Assembly: GCA_937876355.1 (NCBI GenBank)
Contig: CALFHN010000041.1
Coordinates: forward strand, 1-64,000
Direction of reading: 5' to 3'
Source: an uncultured Bacteroidota bacterium
GTDB lineage: Bacteria; Bacteroidota; Rhodothermia; Rhodothermales; UBA10348
DNA: 64,000 nucleotides
Made by a program: the position numbers and the translations under genes. This document shows positions 12,372-20,734 of this stretch, piece by piece. The notes beneath the pieces are model-generated. The model was not told the origin of the DNA. It searched no databases and saw nothing but the letters and a program-made list of their open reading frames with translations. Numbering within the stretch: the stretch's first letter is position 1; every line of letters begins with the position of its first letter.

Positions 12372-12433
12372 GATTTGAACCTGCGACCCCTCGCCCCCCA
12401 GGCGAGTGCGCTACCGGGCTGCGCCACATCCCG
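12360..12433 (-). tRNA. tRNA-Pro (GGG anticodon)
   Basis: On the minus strand the sequence begins CGGGATGTGGCGCAGCCCGG and ends with GGTTCAAATCCTGTCATCCCG plus discriminator A. The acceptor stem CGGGATG/CATCCCG is perfect. The D arm (GCGC..GCGC), T arm (GCAGG TTCAAAT CCTGT with one non-standard pair) and anticodon stem CTCGC/GCGAG are present. The loop CTGGGGG gives anticodon GGG. The CCA end is not encoded (CAG follows). The ORF drawn across it (12239-12427) is an artefact. It is transcribed towards a T-tailed hairpin at 12206-12239, across two copies of its own 3' end. Confidence 0.95.
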
Positions 12434-12521
12434 AAATCCCTACATCATTAACCCATGAGTTACAATAAGGTAGGGCAGACTCCTATTGTCGCACGTGATA
12501 GGGGTTCCCAGTAAAATCAAC

Positions 12522-12866
12522 TTAGTCTACATTCACGCGATCTAACATTTTTTCAAAAAACAATCTGATATCCTTCAACTCTTCGACACTAGTGGAAGAC
12601 TCTTTCGCTGCGCGTTTATTCTTGCGCATCATCTGTTTTGCACCATCAATTGTAAATTTTTCGTCCCTCAACAGATGTCTAATTCGATAGACTACATCAA
12701 TATCGTCTTTCGTATACACTCTTTTTCCTGCTCTGTTTTTTCTTGGTCGGAGCAAATCAAATTCCGATTCCCAATACCTGAGTACATGGGCTTCCTCTTC
12801 AATTAAGTTGGCTACTTCACTTATAGTGTGGTACAGCTTGGTCATTCCTGTATCTAACATTGCCAT
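12522..12866 (-). CDS. MerR-family transcriptional regulator
   Basis: The 114-residue protein consists almost entirely of a MerR winged-helix domain: 'YHTISEVANLIEEEAHVLRYWESEF', then 'RKNRAGKRVYTKDDIDVVYRIRHLL' and 'FTIDGAKQMMRKN'. A short C-terminal helix for dimerisation follows. There is no metal-binding cysteine or effector domain, which is the small MerR type often found in Bacteroidota. The ORF track opens at 12914, but ATG codons at 12866, 12860 and 12845 all fit better; 12866 is chosen as the longest that does not add unrelated residues. It is divergent from the DMT transporter, with about 120 bp between them, so it may act there, though nothing proves that. Confidence 0.85.
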   Translation of the reverse strand: MAMLDTGMTKLYHTISEVANLIEEEAHVLRYWESEFDLLRPRKNRAGKRVYTKDDIDVVYRIRHLLRDEKFTIDGAKQMMRKNKRAAKESSTSVEELKDIRLFFEKMLDRVNVD

Positions 12867-12986
12867 GGTATTAAATCGACTTGACTGGTGGAGAGAAATA
12901 CGTAACAAGAACACTTAAATGTACGGAATGCTATCTGCGAATGTCCATTTTTTGGACTAGCTTGCGAGCTTCAATTAAAGAAATGA

Positions 12987-13940
12987 ATGAACAACACCTA
13001 CGTTTCCCGTTTTAGAAGTGAACTCGAGCTTTTTTCTGTCGTGTTGATGTGGGGCATAAACTTTCCACTAATCAAGATCATCTTGGTCGTAGTGCCTCCC
13101 CATGTCCTAAATGTTTTGAGAATATCGTCCGCCGGATTGGTTCTTGGTTTTATCTATTTCCGAAGGTCAAAATGGTCTTTTTCAACGTTTTGGGCACCGC
13201 TTCGAAGTGATCCCAAGGCTTTTATTCTGATATCATTTGTGGGCTGGATTTTTTATCAGGTTGCCTTTATTACGGGCATAAATTTAACCAGTGCAGGGAA
13301 TGCGGCCATTATTATGGCCAGCCCCCCCGTTTGGACCGCCATTCTAGGCCGGATTATGGGTGTTGATCGCTTGTCACTGTTTTCTTGGGTAGGGCTGTTA
13401 GTGTCTATTGCTGGAACGGCAAGCATTGTTGCACTGGGAACGGCAGAGATCAGTTTAAGCTCGGATCTATTCCTTGGAAATGCTTTCATGCTGTTAGCAG
13501 CAGCTTTTTGGGGATTTTACACAGCAATGTCGAGGCCCATGGTCGCAAAACACTCTCCTCTTGCCCTAGCAGTGATTTCTCTTCTCATAGCTTTACCTTT
13601 TCTCGTGATATATTCCGTTCCGTTTTGGAAGCTGGTGGATTGGTCACTGGTCACGCCATGGTACTTTTTGGCCATCTTTCTGTCTGGTTCCTTATCAACA
13701 GGGGTTGCGATTGTTTTTTGGAATAAATCTGTTCAAAAGTTAGGGGCTTCCCACACTGCTGCGTTTAACAACCTCGTTCCGCTAATTGCCTTGTTCAGCA
13801 GCTACTTCATGTTGGGAAGCGAAATTGTTGCGGTGCAAATGATTGGAGGTTCTCTTGTTATAGGAGGATTAGTATTAATGCGATGGGCCAGACGACGCAT
13901 GGAAAAAAATGAACCGATACAAGAGGTACGCATACTGTGA
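12987..13940 (+). CDS. EamA/DMT-superfamily permease
   Basis: The 317-residue inner-membrane protein has ten hydrophobic segments in two homologous halves of five, as in the drug/metabolite transporter superfamily. The first half opens with 'LMWGINFPLIKIIL' and contains 'SAGNAAIIMASPPVWTAILG'. The second opens with 'NAFMLLAAAFWGFYTAMSRP' and contains 'AFNNLVPLIALFSSYFMLG'. Both show the P-x-W/P-L-x-A segment typical of EamA repeats. Likely substrates are amino acids or other small metabolites for export, but sequence does not tell. It is alone on its strand, divergent from the MerR gene and 49 bp before a secreted protein gene. Confidence 0.88.
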   Translation: MNNTYVSRFRSELELFSVVLMWGINFPLIKIILVVVPPHVLNVLRISSAGLVLGFIYFRRSKWSFSTFWAPLRSDPKAFILISFVGWIFYQVAFITGINLTSAGNAAIIMASPPVWTAILGRIMGVDRLSLFSWVGLLVSIAGTASIVALGTAEISLSSDLFLGNAFMLLAAAFWGFYTAMSRPMVAKHSPLALAVISLLIALPFLVIYSVPFWKLVDWSLVTPWYFLAIFLSGSLSTGVAIVFWNKSVQKLGASHTAAFNNLVPLIALFSSYFMLGSEIVAVQMIGGSLVIGGLVLMRWARRRMEKNEPIQEVRIL

Positions 13941-13989
13941 AAAGCCAGTGGTCACCTGAATGGAATTTATCGCCCTCCCCTACGTCAAA

Positions 13990-14772
13990 ATGAAACAAGT
14001 AGCTTGCCTTTTCAGCCTCTTGTTCACCTTCGGACTCGCCCAGGGGCAGAGCATCATTTCTTTTGCCCCATGGGAATTTGGAGCAGAATTTTTATCCGAC
14101 AGTAAATACGACTTGCTAGAACCGTTTATCTCCATTAAGCGGGTTGTACCCTTATCCTCCTTGCTGCCTCAAGTCACCGGCGATTCCTATGTACAGGCCC
14201 TTACCATTTTAGTCGGATCTCGAATAACAAATTCTAAAGCAGAACATATTCGGTTTAGGATTACTGCTGTTAAACTCGCCTTGCAACGCGCGTACACGTC
14301 CGGCGGCTTCACGCTCTTAGACTTCAACCGCACCGGCTTAATTGACGAACAAACGACGTGGATAGGTGCATCTTTTGGCCCTGGCATTCACGTTAAAAAT
14401 GACGACGTAGGTGCGTGGGCGAGGGTTTCAGCGGAAGGGCAATTAACGTCCCAAAAACCTGGGGGGCTTCTCTTCTCGGGAATGGAAGATGCGACCGTAC
14501 TTAAAACGGGGTTTGCATACAAAGTGAGTGCAGAAGCAGGCGTTTTGCTGCGAAAAAAACTTAGGGTTGACGTTTCCTACGAGCTTGAACGGTTTTCTAA
14601 GGCAAACCTGGATCACAGAGAATGGTTAGCAATGGCTAGCTTTCGATTCAACCCTCGGTATGCGGCTTCTTTGGGTTATCAAACTGGTGAGTTTGAATTT
14701 GCGAACATCACCAAACAGTTCTCTGGCTTAATGGGGGCTTTCCGTTTCACCCCGTCAGCATCTCCATTTTAA
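13990..14772 (+). CDS. Secreted, probably outer-membrane protein of unknown function
   Basis: With the ATG at 13990 the product has a clear signal peptide (MKQVACLFSLLFTFGLAQGQS). The longer ORF start at 13960 would put ten polar residues in front of it and is unlikely. The mature part of about 240 residues is rich in alternating beta pattern and aromatic residues ('FRFNPRYAASLGYQTGEFEF', 'GAFRFTPSASPF'). It ends in F after a beta-like strand, which suggests a small outer-membrane barrel. I recognise no family. It converges with cvpA, with only 7 bp between the stop codons, and no terminator hairpin is visible there. Confidence 0.7.
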   Translation: MKQVACLFSLLFTFGLAQGQSIISFAPWEFGAEFLSDSKYDLLEPFISIKRVVPLSSLLPQVTGDSYVQALTILVGSRITNSKAEHIRFRITAVKLALQRAYTSGGFTLLDFNRTGLIDEQTTWIGASFGPGIHVKNDDVGAWARVSAEGQLTSQKPGGLLFSGMEDATVLKTGFAYKVSAEAGVLLRKKLRVDVSYELERFSKANLDHREWLAMASFRFNPRYAASLGYQTGEFEFANITKQFSGLMGAFRFTPSASPF

Positions 14773-14779
14773 AATGCGG

Positions 14780-15322
14780 TCAGATGGGCAGCGAGTCCCT
14801 GCCGAAGTCTAGTCGATCTTCAACTTGCTGTCGCAATTCCTCGAAAGCGGGCGATTTATCTGATAAAAACCGCCATGCATCGGGTACCAGACGATAAACT
14901 GGCATATAAAACTCCGACACTTCCCTCGCTGATCTCCCAGGAAGTTCTGCCATACCTATCATTAGAAAGGCAAGACTCATCAAAATGGCAGCTTTGAGGC
15001 TGCCTGCGATACCGCCAGCCAAACGATCCAAGCCTGTTAGCCTTACGGCTGCGATGAGTGATTGGGCTGCACTTGCCACAGTGTGAACGGACATTTTTAC
15101 CAGAACAAAAACAGCTATAAACGCAACAAGCGGCCCGAAACCACCAGAAAGCCCCAGTTTCAGCTCCAATAGCCTACCCGCTGATTCCATAAACGAAGCA
15201 GCCAATACAAAAGCCAATACGGTTCCGATCAAACTAGACAACTGTTTTAAAAAACCAGATTTTAGGCCTCTGATCAAACCGATAGCAAGTACTACTAATA
15301 TGAAAATGTCTAATGTTGGCAT
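14780..15322 (-). CDS. cvpA: CvpA family membrane protein
   Basis: The 180-residue protein has four hydrophobic segments and the CvpA family pattern: 'LDIFILVVLAIGLIRGLKSGFLKQL' at the start, a second helix, then 'LTGLDRLAGGIAGSLKAAILMSLAFLMIG'. CvpA was named for colicin V production, and in enteric bacteria it is linked to envelope stress and bile resistance; its molecular action is not settled. It follows yqeY by 21 bp on the same strand. In many Bacteroidota cvpA lies in housekeeping clusters of this sort, so its neighbours say little about its role. Confidence 0.85.
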   Translation of the reverse strand: MPTLDIFILVVLAIGLIRGLKSGFLKQLSSLIGTVLAFVLAASFMESAGRLLELKLGLSGGFGPLVAFIAVFVLVKMSVHTVASAAQSLIAAVRLTGLDRLAGGIAGSLKAAILMSLAFLMIGMAELPGRSAREVSEFYMPVYRLVPDAWRFLSDKSPAFEELRQQVEDRLDFGRDSLPI

Positions 15323-15343
15323 GCATTTGTTATCGGTCGCGAA

Positions 15344-15805
15344 TCAAGAACCTGAAAGAACAGATCTGACAATTTGCTGAACCATTTTCCCATCCGCCAA
15401 ACCTTTCAGTTTAGCCATAGATGGCCCCATTACCTTTCCCATTTCCCTCATGTCGACCACACCGGTCTCCTTCACGATCTGTTCAACGACCATGCGGACC
15501 TCTGTTTCAGATAGTTGCTTCGGCAAATAAAAACCAATTATTTCGAGTTCGGCTACTTCAATTGCTTTCAGGTCTTCCCTTCCGGCCGATTCGAACTGTT
15601 CTATAGAATCCCTGCGTTGCTTGGCTTGTTTTTGAAGCACCGCAAAAGCTTCTTCTTCCGGAATATCTCCTACTCCGCCTTTGCGCAATTCTATTTCTCT
15701 CGCCATTACAGCAGCGCGTAGAAAACGGATGGTTCTAAGCCGAACTTCATCTCGGGCTTTCATGGCCTCTTTCAGGTCATTTTGGAGTCTTTCCTTCAAC
15801 ATCAT
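15344..15805 (-). CDS. yqeY: GatB/YqeY domain protein
   Basis: The 153-residue protein matches YqeY throughout: 'LKERLQNDLKEAMKARDEVRL', 'TIRFLRAAVMAREIELRK', 'QAKQRRDSIEQFESAGREDL' and the C-terminal 'MGKVMGPSMAKLKGLADGKMV'. YqeY is a stand-alone relative of the tRNA-binding tail of the GatB amidotransferase subunit; its cellular role is unknown. Two ATGs are adjacent (15805 and 15802), and either gives a normal N-terminus. The longer ORF from 15856 adds 17 unrelated residues. It is upstream of cvpA in the same orientation. Confidence 0.92.
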   Translation of the reverse strand: MMLKERLQNDLKEAMKARDEVRLRTIRFLRAAVMAREIELRKGGVGDIPEEEAFAVLQKQAKQRRDSIEQFESAGREDLKAIEVAELEIIGFYLPKQLSETEVRMVVEQIVKETGVVDMREMGKVMGPSMAKLKGLADGKMVQQIVRSVLSGS

Positions 15806-15920
15806 TTTAAAACAGAGGTATTGTGGGGTTTTTAGTAGTTCAACTTGAACGTGCATTCAAGGTGCGTGTTCGGCGACCTACTGGAATAGAAGAAAAAGAC
15901 TACGCACCAAGATTTCGGCC

Positions 15921-16499
15921 TTAAAAAATCAACCTAAATGCGATGATCCCGACTCCAACTTGCATAACCCCTAAAGCCATTCCGGATTGCAAGTCGAGTC
16001 TTTTTACCGTTGTTTTTAAAGTCGGATTTCCTGTTTTTAGATAGGTTTCAAATCGGTTGTCCGCTTTTGTCCTTAGGTGAATTGCTAGTGCACCGGCCAA
16101 AATCGAAGTACCTGCCGCTGCAAAAGATATCCAATTACGTCTCTTCAATTCAGACCCCAGCCCTACCAATACAACAGGTTTTAATGTGTTGTCCTCCACT
16201 ACTGGGAATATGGCTTTTAGCGTCAAGACGGACTCTGAATCCAATTCATTTTCTTTTTTAAGGTCAAATACGATAGGAGCGATAGACCATTCATCAAAAC
16301 TGACCTGCCGGATAGATATGGTTTTTACGTTCTCATTGATCGTGAAAGGTGATTGAGAAGCAATACCAATCCAAATCCAGTCTGCAAAAACGTTTGCCCC
16401 AGGAACGTTCGATTCAATAACAACCGTTCGCTGAGATTGCGCTTGGGCTTGCACTGTTAAAAGGCAGCAGAATGCCAGAAAGAGGTTAATTCGACGCAT
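15921..16499 (-). CDS. Secreted PEGA-domain-like protein
   Basis: A signal peptide (MRRINLFLAFCCLLTVQAQAQ) precedes a stretch 'TVVIESNVPGANVFADWIWIG' that fits the PEGA beta-domain, in which a short repeat lies next to a wall- or envelope-facing surface. The C-terminal part has hydrophobic segments near residues 125-145 and 170-190, so the protein is probably anchored in a membrane. The start overlaps the end of the propeller lipoprotein gene by 14 bp, which argues for coupled expression. The function is unknown. Confidence 0.7.
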   Translation of the reverse strand: MRRINLFLAFCCLLTVQAQAQSQRTVVIESNVPGANVFADWIWIGIASQSPFTINENVKTISIRQVSFDEWSIAPIVFDLKKENELDSESVLTLKAIFPVVEDNTLKPVVLVGLGSELKRRNWISFAAAGTSILAGALAIHLRTKADNRFETYLKTGNPTLKTTVKRLDLQSGMALGVMQVGVGIIAFRLIF

Positions 16500-17658
16500 C
16501 TTTTAACCCCACTGCAGTTTTAAAATAAGTCACATTTCTTGGCTCACTCAATACGAGAAGGCCACCTTCTGAAATGGCCATGGCAGATTTAATTCTGCCT
16601 TTGAGAGTGGTTTCCCAACGGGTAGTGCCGTCCTGCAGATCAAATGCGTACAACTTCCTTCCAAGCGATCCTACATAAACCACGTTTTTTTCAATAAGAG
16701 GAGCGGCTACAACCACGTCGGGAAGCTGTGTACTCCATTTTTCAACTCCATTCTCAACCAAAAAGGCGCGAACTACCCCGTCAGTCGCTCCAACCACAAC
16801 TAGGTTTTCTGATATCGCTGTAGCGCCAAAGCGAACGCTTGAGTTTGTAGAATGATAAATCCATTTCGCAGACCCATCGTCCGAATCAAGAACTTCGACA
16901 GTACCCCGTGTAGTCGATACTGCGATGCTAGAACCAATTGAAGAAGCTCCTTCGTACACGGGGCCAGAAAGTTGTCTTGACCATAACACGCTGCCGTCCA
17001 AAATATTGAGCAAGGAGGCTCGACCCGCATCGTCAACGACAAAAACGCCTTTGTTTTGTATCAATAACAACGAACTTTGGACAGATACCCGATCTCCTAA
17101 TTCAATTTTCCACTGTTCTTCCCCCGTTTTTTGATCAAAAGCATGTACCATGCCCTGTACATCTGCGGCAATGATGAGCCCGTCTGTTACAACAAACCCG
17201 CTTTCGATTGGGGTGCCACCGTTCTTCCACAAAAAAGTGGCTTTCTTGAGATCAAAAGCCGTAAGGACTCTCTTTCCCCATGCTGAGGCCACATACATAA
17301 AGCCCTCACTTATCGCCAAAGGAGCTTCGATTCCATCACCAAAATTTTTAAATCCTCGCTTGCGACCGGTTGCCAATTCAATGCTGTGAACCTCACCTTT
17401 GTTGGTGCCAATAAGAACTACGCCGTTCAAAATTAACGGCGATCCAGGTCCGAATGCAGCCGCAGCGTTGTACTCCCAAGCAACTTCTAGTGGAAGTGCC
17501 AGGCCATCTGACGTACTCCGACTCCTGTTTTGAGTATATCCATCCACCAGCCAATCACTATCCGTAACAATGTTAGGACGCTCAAATTGAATGGTTTGGC
17601 ATCCAGTCCAAAAGAGAACAAATAACAAAAACCGAGATATGTTTAGTTTTTGAGACAT
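16486..17658 (-). CDS. PQQ-type beta-propeller lipoprotein, BamB-like
   Basis: The 390-residue product starts with a lipoprotein signal (LLFVLFWTGC) and then carries about seven repeats of the PQQ-propeller pattern. Examples are 'GEVHSIELATGRKRGFKNFGDGI', 'GMVHAFDQKTGEEQWKIELGD', 'SLLNILDGSVLWSRQLSG', 'VEVLDSDDGSAKWIY' and 'KLYAFDLQDGTTRWETTLKG'. This layout is that of BamB, the accessory lipoprotein of the BAM complex that inserts outer-membrane barrels. It sits directly after a large protein with its own BamA-like barrel, so a shared envelope role is reasonable. The ATG at 17658 is chosen over 17673, which would add MGLLK. The two candidate starts fall either side of the upstream stop at 17661. 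Confidence 0.78.
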   Translation of the reverse strand: MSQKLNISRFLLFVLFWTGCQTIQFERPNIVTDSDWLVDGYTQNRSRSTSDGLALPLEVAWEYNAAAAFGPGSPLILNGVVLIGTNKGEVHSIELATGRKRGFKNFGDGIEAPLAISEGFMYVASAWGKRVLTAFDLKKATFLWKNGGTPIESGFVVTDGLIIAADVQGMVHAFDQKTGEEQWKIELGDRVSVQSSLLLIQNKGVFVVDDAGRASLLNILDGSVLWSRQLSGPVYEGASSIGSSIAVSTTRGTVEVLDSDDGSAKWIYHSTNSSVRFGATAISENLVVVGATDGVVRAFLVENGVEKWSTQLPDVVVAAPLIEKNVVYVGSLGRKLYAFDLQDGTTRWETTLKGRIKSAMAISEGGLLVLSEPRNVTYFKTAVGLKDASN

Positions 17659-17660
17659 CT

Positions 17661-20606
17661 TTAGAAGTCCCATCCAAAGAAAAATTGCCTAAAGATTTTA
17701 TCCCGTTCGGTGAACCCCTTTCGGTACCGATAGCCCATATCCCAACGCATTACGAACGCGCCAAATAGGTTCACTCGTAAGCCAAACCCTGCTGACCCTA
17801 CGGTCTCGCCGGAGCGAATCTCAGGCCGGAGCTCGTCATAATCCTTATTCCAGGCGTGAGCGGCGTCAAAAAAGAGAGTCCCTCGCAGGTGAGCAACCCC
17901 AAATGGAGCTAAGATCGGCAATAAAATGGTCGGGGCATTTATTAATGGAAATCGTAGTTCGTGAGATGTAAACCACATTTTTTGGCCACGGACATCAAAC
18001 CAATTGAAACCTCTCAGGTCCCAGCTGCCGCCAAGGACAAAAAGACGAGCTTCCCGCCCTTCATTTATGCGTGCCATTCCCCAAGAGGCAAAAGTCACGT
18101 TGTTTGCTATACGAAAGTATTTTCGAACGTCTAACATCACGGAGAAATAACTTACGTTTGAATACAAAACGTCCGATGTATATCCGGCCGAAAGAGACCC
18201 TCTCCAGCCTGAGATCGGTCCATTCATCCAATACAGGGCATTATCTCTAACTAAGGCAACTGAATTCGAAAGCAGTAGGGCTTCACGGTCTCCGCGTCTA
18301 AGCTGAATATCTTTTCGCGTCCAGTTGAGGGACGTCATTAATTCAACTCGACTGAATTTCGAAAGTGGATAGCTTACCAGTCCATATCCACCATACACTG
18401 TTTCAAAAAACACAGGGAAAGCAATTGGCGCATCTGGATCTGTAACGTCGTAGCGACGACCCGAATAGCGGTAAATCCCGTAGCCGATATTGGCCCTATT
18501 ATTCAATTTAAATCGGGATAATTGAAGGCTAAGGTCTCTCAAGAAATCCCTACTTCCAGTTCCCGTATTAAGTAATGTCAAATACAGGTAATCGTCTCCC
18601 AGCATATCAGAAAAGGCTAGCACCGCCCCTCCTGTAGTGCCCAGAACCGAGTTTTGACTTACAATTCCTTGGGCGATATCGAGATTGTATTTGGGCTTGT
18701 ATGCCGCCAATTCAGCGTCCACTCCTATTTCTAATCGCTCGTAGGTCCACGGTCTTCCAATCCCCGACAAATTGGCTGTCACAACCTGTTTCGGAGCCTT
18801 CAAAAGAGAGTCGACCTTTGAAATCTGACGAATGGAAAAACTTATTCCCTCAAAACTGGTGAAAATGATGTGGTCGTCATCTGCCCAATATGGATCCATG
18901 GAAGCCGATGAAAGGGAGGTCAGTCGAGTAGTCCGCCGCCAAGTTGGCACCTGTGGAGAAGGTTCTGATGTTGAAGTCGCACTCACGTCGGGTAGTGTTA
19001 CCTCGTGACTCATGTCCACAGACCAGATATTTTGGGCTGTATATCGTCCAGTTGAATCTCTCCTTGTGGATATGTAAGCCAACTGTTTGCCGCTCGGACT
19101 CCAGGTAGGGGACAAATCGGTCTGCTCTCCAAACGTCACATATCGGATATTTCCGTCCTTGACATCGTATGTAAAGATGTTATAATGACCGTCCACTCCG
19201 AGCGAAGTTCGATCTGACGAAAAGGCAATCCGTTCTCCGTCAGGGCTCCACGACGGGTCTCTATCGTCGTATATGTCCGAGGTAAGTTGTTGCAGCTCAG
19301 CGGTTTCCCTCGAGAATAGGTACAAATCGGTGAAGCCATTTCTAGTTATGGCTGTAAACGTGATCTGTTTACTATCCGGACTCCAAGACGGTGAATAAAT
19401 GGCCACCAAATCGTCGAAGCGATACGTTTTCTCCATTCGGTCTTCTACTAGATCGAAAACGTGCACGACATCTTGTCCACCTGACTTCGTCACAAAAACG
19501 AGAAGTCCCTGCTTGGAAACTGAAATGCGGCTTTCAAACAAGTGAAATGCTTCAAACTCACTACTTTGCTCTCCGTGAATGAGTACCCGCGCTTCGCCAA
19601 GAGGACGAAAATCCGAATCGACTTCAACTTCATAGACGTTGCCAAGTCCACTTTTATTGCCAACGAAGTATACCTTTTGCGTTCCATCTGCAAAGCGGTG
19701 AAAGTTTGGTTTTGCGCTGAATCCCTCTGTAGAAAGCCCACCCGCAATAATGGAAGGCAGCTCAATTTGCTGAAACTCCGGATAATATTGCTCTTTTAAC
19801 CATACCAGCCATTTTTGAGAAATCACTTCAAACTCATCCTGAAGAGTCACTTCAAGAACCACCCTGAAATCACGATCCTTCCAGACATTGTCAATGATTT
19901 CCAATATTTTTTCTTCGCCGTAGACCTCGGAGAAAAAGCGATTTATGGCTTCCCCCTGTTTGTACATCACGTACGAACCCTGGATACGATACATGGACTC
20001 TAGTGGCACGAGGTAGTTGGAAAACAACGCATCTCGAATTACCATTTCATGCTGGTCGTCGGGTTTACCCGACCAATATTCGGCCAGTCCCTCCGTAAAC
20101 CAAAGAGGTAAAAATCGATCAGTCGGTCTCCTATGATCACGCATAACTCTTGTAAGTTTGTTATACGTAAACACGTGGACCATCTCGTGTCGGATAACCC
20201 TTCTAAAACGATGTAAATTTCCGTTGGCAGGGATCACAACGCGTCCCTTCAGAAATTCAAAAAATCCACCAACCCCATCCGGAATAAAACCAGAAGTGAC
20301 ATTGGTTTGTTTAAAATGCAGGTTGGAAGAATAGAAAATGAGTGGAACACGATTGTTCAGAGAAAAACTGAATTTGTGTTGTAATTCCGTATAGGCCTCT
20401 TCAGCAAAAAACGCCCCGCGTTCCGCCAGTTCAAGCATTTCAGGATAAAAATATATGTCGAAGTGCTCGGTCTTCATGACCTGCCAATCGAAATCTTCGT
20501 ACTGAATCTTGTTTCGGCCGAAATGATATCCGTACTGGGCAAAAATATTGCCCGCCGGTAACAGCAAGGCAATGATGCAAAGTAATTTCAGGGCGGTTCT
20601 GGTCAT
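17661..20606 (-). CDS. Envelope protein: gluzincin-like peptidase domain, TolB-type propeller and C-terminal barrel
   Basis: The 981-residue secreted protein has three visible parts. After a signal peptide (residues 1-23), an MA-like peptidase domain carries HEMVH (HExxH) near residue 148 and, downstream, 'WFTEGLAEYWSG' with the likely third ligand glutamate. WD40/TolB repeats of the PD40 type follow (about 330-560: 'SPSWSPDSKQI', 'DPSWSPDGERI', 'SPTWSPSGKQL'). The last 300 or so residues form a BamA/Omp85-like barrel ending in FFFGWDF with the terminal phenylalanine. Such proteins occur in Bacteroidota and relatives; their substrates are unknown. The zinc ligands are intact, so it may be an active outer-membrane protease. 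It is followed by the BamB-like lipoprotein. Confidence 0.85.
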   Translation of the reverse strand: MTRTALKLLCIIALLLPAGNIFAQYGYHFGRNKIQYEDFDWQVMKTEHFDIYFYPEMLELAERGAFFAEEAYTELQHKFSFSLNNRVPLIFYSSNLHFKQTNVTSGFIPDGVGGFFEFLKGRVVIPANGNLHRFRRVIRHEMVHVFTYNKLTRVMRDHRRPTDRFLPLWFTEGLAEYWSGKPDDQHEMVIRDALFSNYLVPLESMYRIQGSYVMYKQGEAINRFFSEVYGEEKILEIIDNVWKDRDFRVVLEVTLQDEFEVISQKWLVWLKEQYYPEFQQIELPSIIAGGLSTEGFSAKPNFHRFADGTQKVYFVGNKSGLGNVYEVEVDSDFRPLGEARVLIHGEQSSEFEAFHLFESRISVSKQGLLVFVTKSGGQDVVHVFDLVEDRMEKTYRFDDLVAIYSPSWSPDSKQITFTAITRNGFTDLYLFSRETAELQQLTSDIYDDRDPSWSPDGERIAFSSDRTSLGVDGHYNIFTYDVKDGNIRYVTFGEQTDLSPTWSPSGKQLAYISTRRDSTGRYTAQNIWSVDMSHEVTLPDVSATSTSEPSPQVPTWRRTTRLTSLSSASMDPYWADDDHIIFTSFEGISFSIRQISKVDSLLKAPKQVVTANLSGIGRPWTYERLEIGVDAELAAYKPKYNLDIAQGIVSQNSVLGTTGGAVLAFSDMLGDDYLYLTLLNTGTGSRDFLRDLSLQLSRFKLNNRANIGYGIYRYSGRRYDVTDPDAPIAFPVFFETVYGGYGLVSYPLSKFSRVELMTSLNWTRKDIQLRRGDREALLLSNSVALVRDNALYWMNGPISGWRGSLSAGYTSDVLYSNVSYFSVMLDVRKYFRIANNVTFASWGMARINEGREARLFVLGGSWDLRGFNWFDVRGQKMWFTSHELRFPLINAPTILLPILAPFGVAHLRGTLFFDAAHAWNKDYDELRPEIRSGETVGSAGFGLRVNLFGAFVMRWDMGYRYRKGFTERDKIFRQFFFGWDF

Positions 20607-20714
20607 GAATTGCGTTGGGCGATAATATTCCCGTTTCCCGAAAGTAGCTAATCACAAAAAATCAAAAAGAATAGTCCTCTCTTACCGTACCAGATAGCCT
20701 TTGGATGGTGACAA

Positions 20715-20734
20715 TAAACTGCCGAACGGCAAAT
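20715..20734 (-). terminator. Possible weak terminator hairpin after the EI gene
   Basis: Just past the EI stop, a short inverted repeat (TGCCG / CGGCA with a small loop) is followed on the minus strand by GTTTATTG. The stem is only five to six bases and the T-tract is poor, so it is at best a weak terminator. Confidence 0.3.

Noticed and set aside
12159-12427. ORFs across the tRNA-Pro region (69 and 62 residues)
   Set aside because: Both run through the tRNA, the repeats or the terminator hairpin, so the tRNA and repeats explain them.
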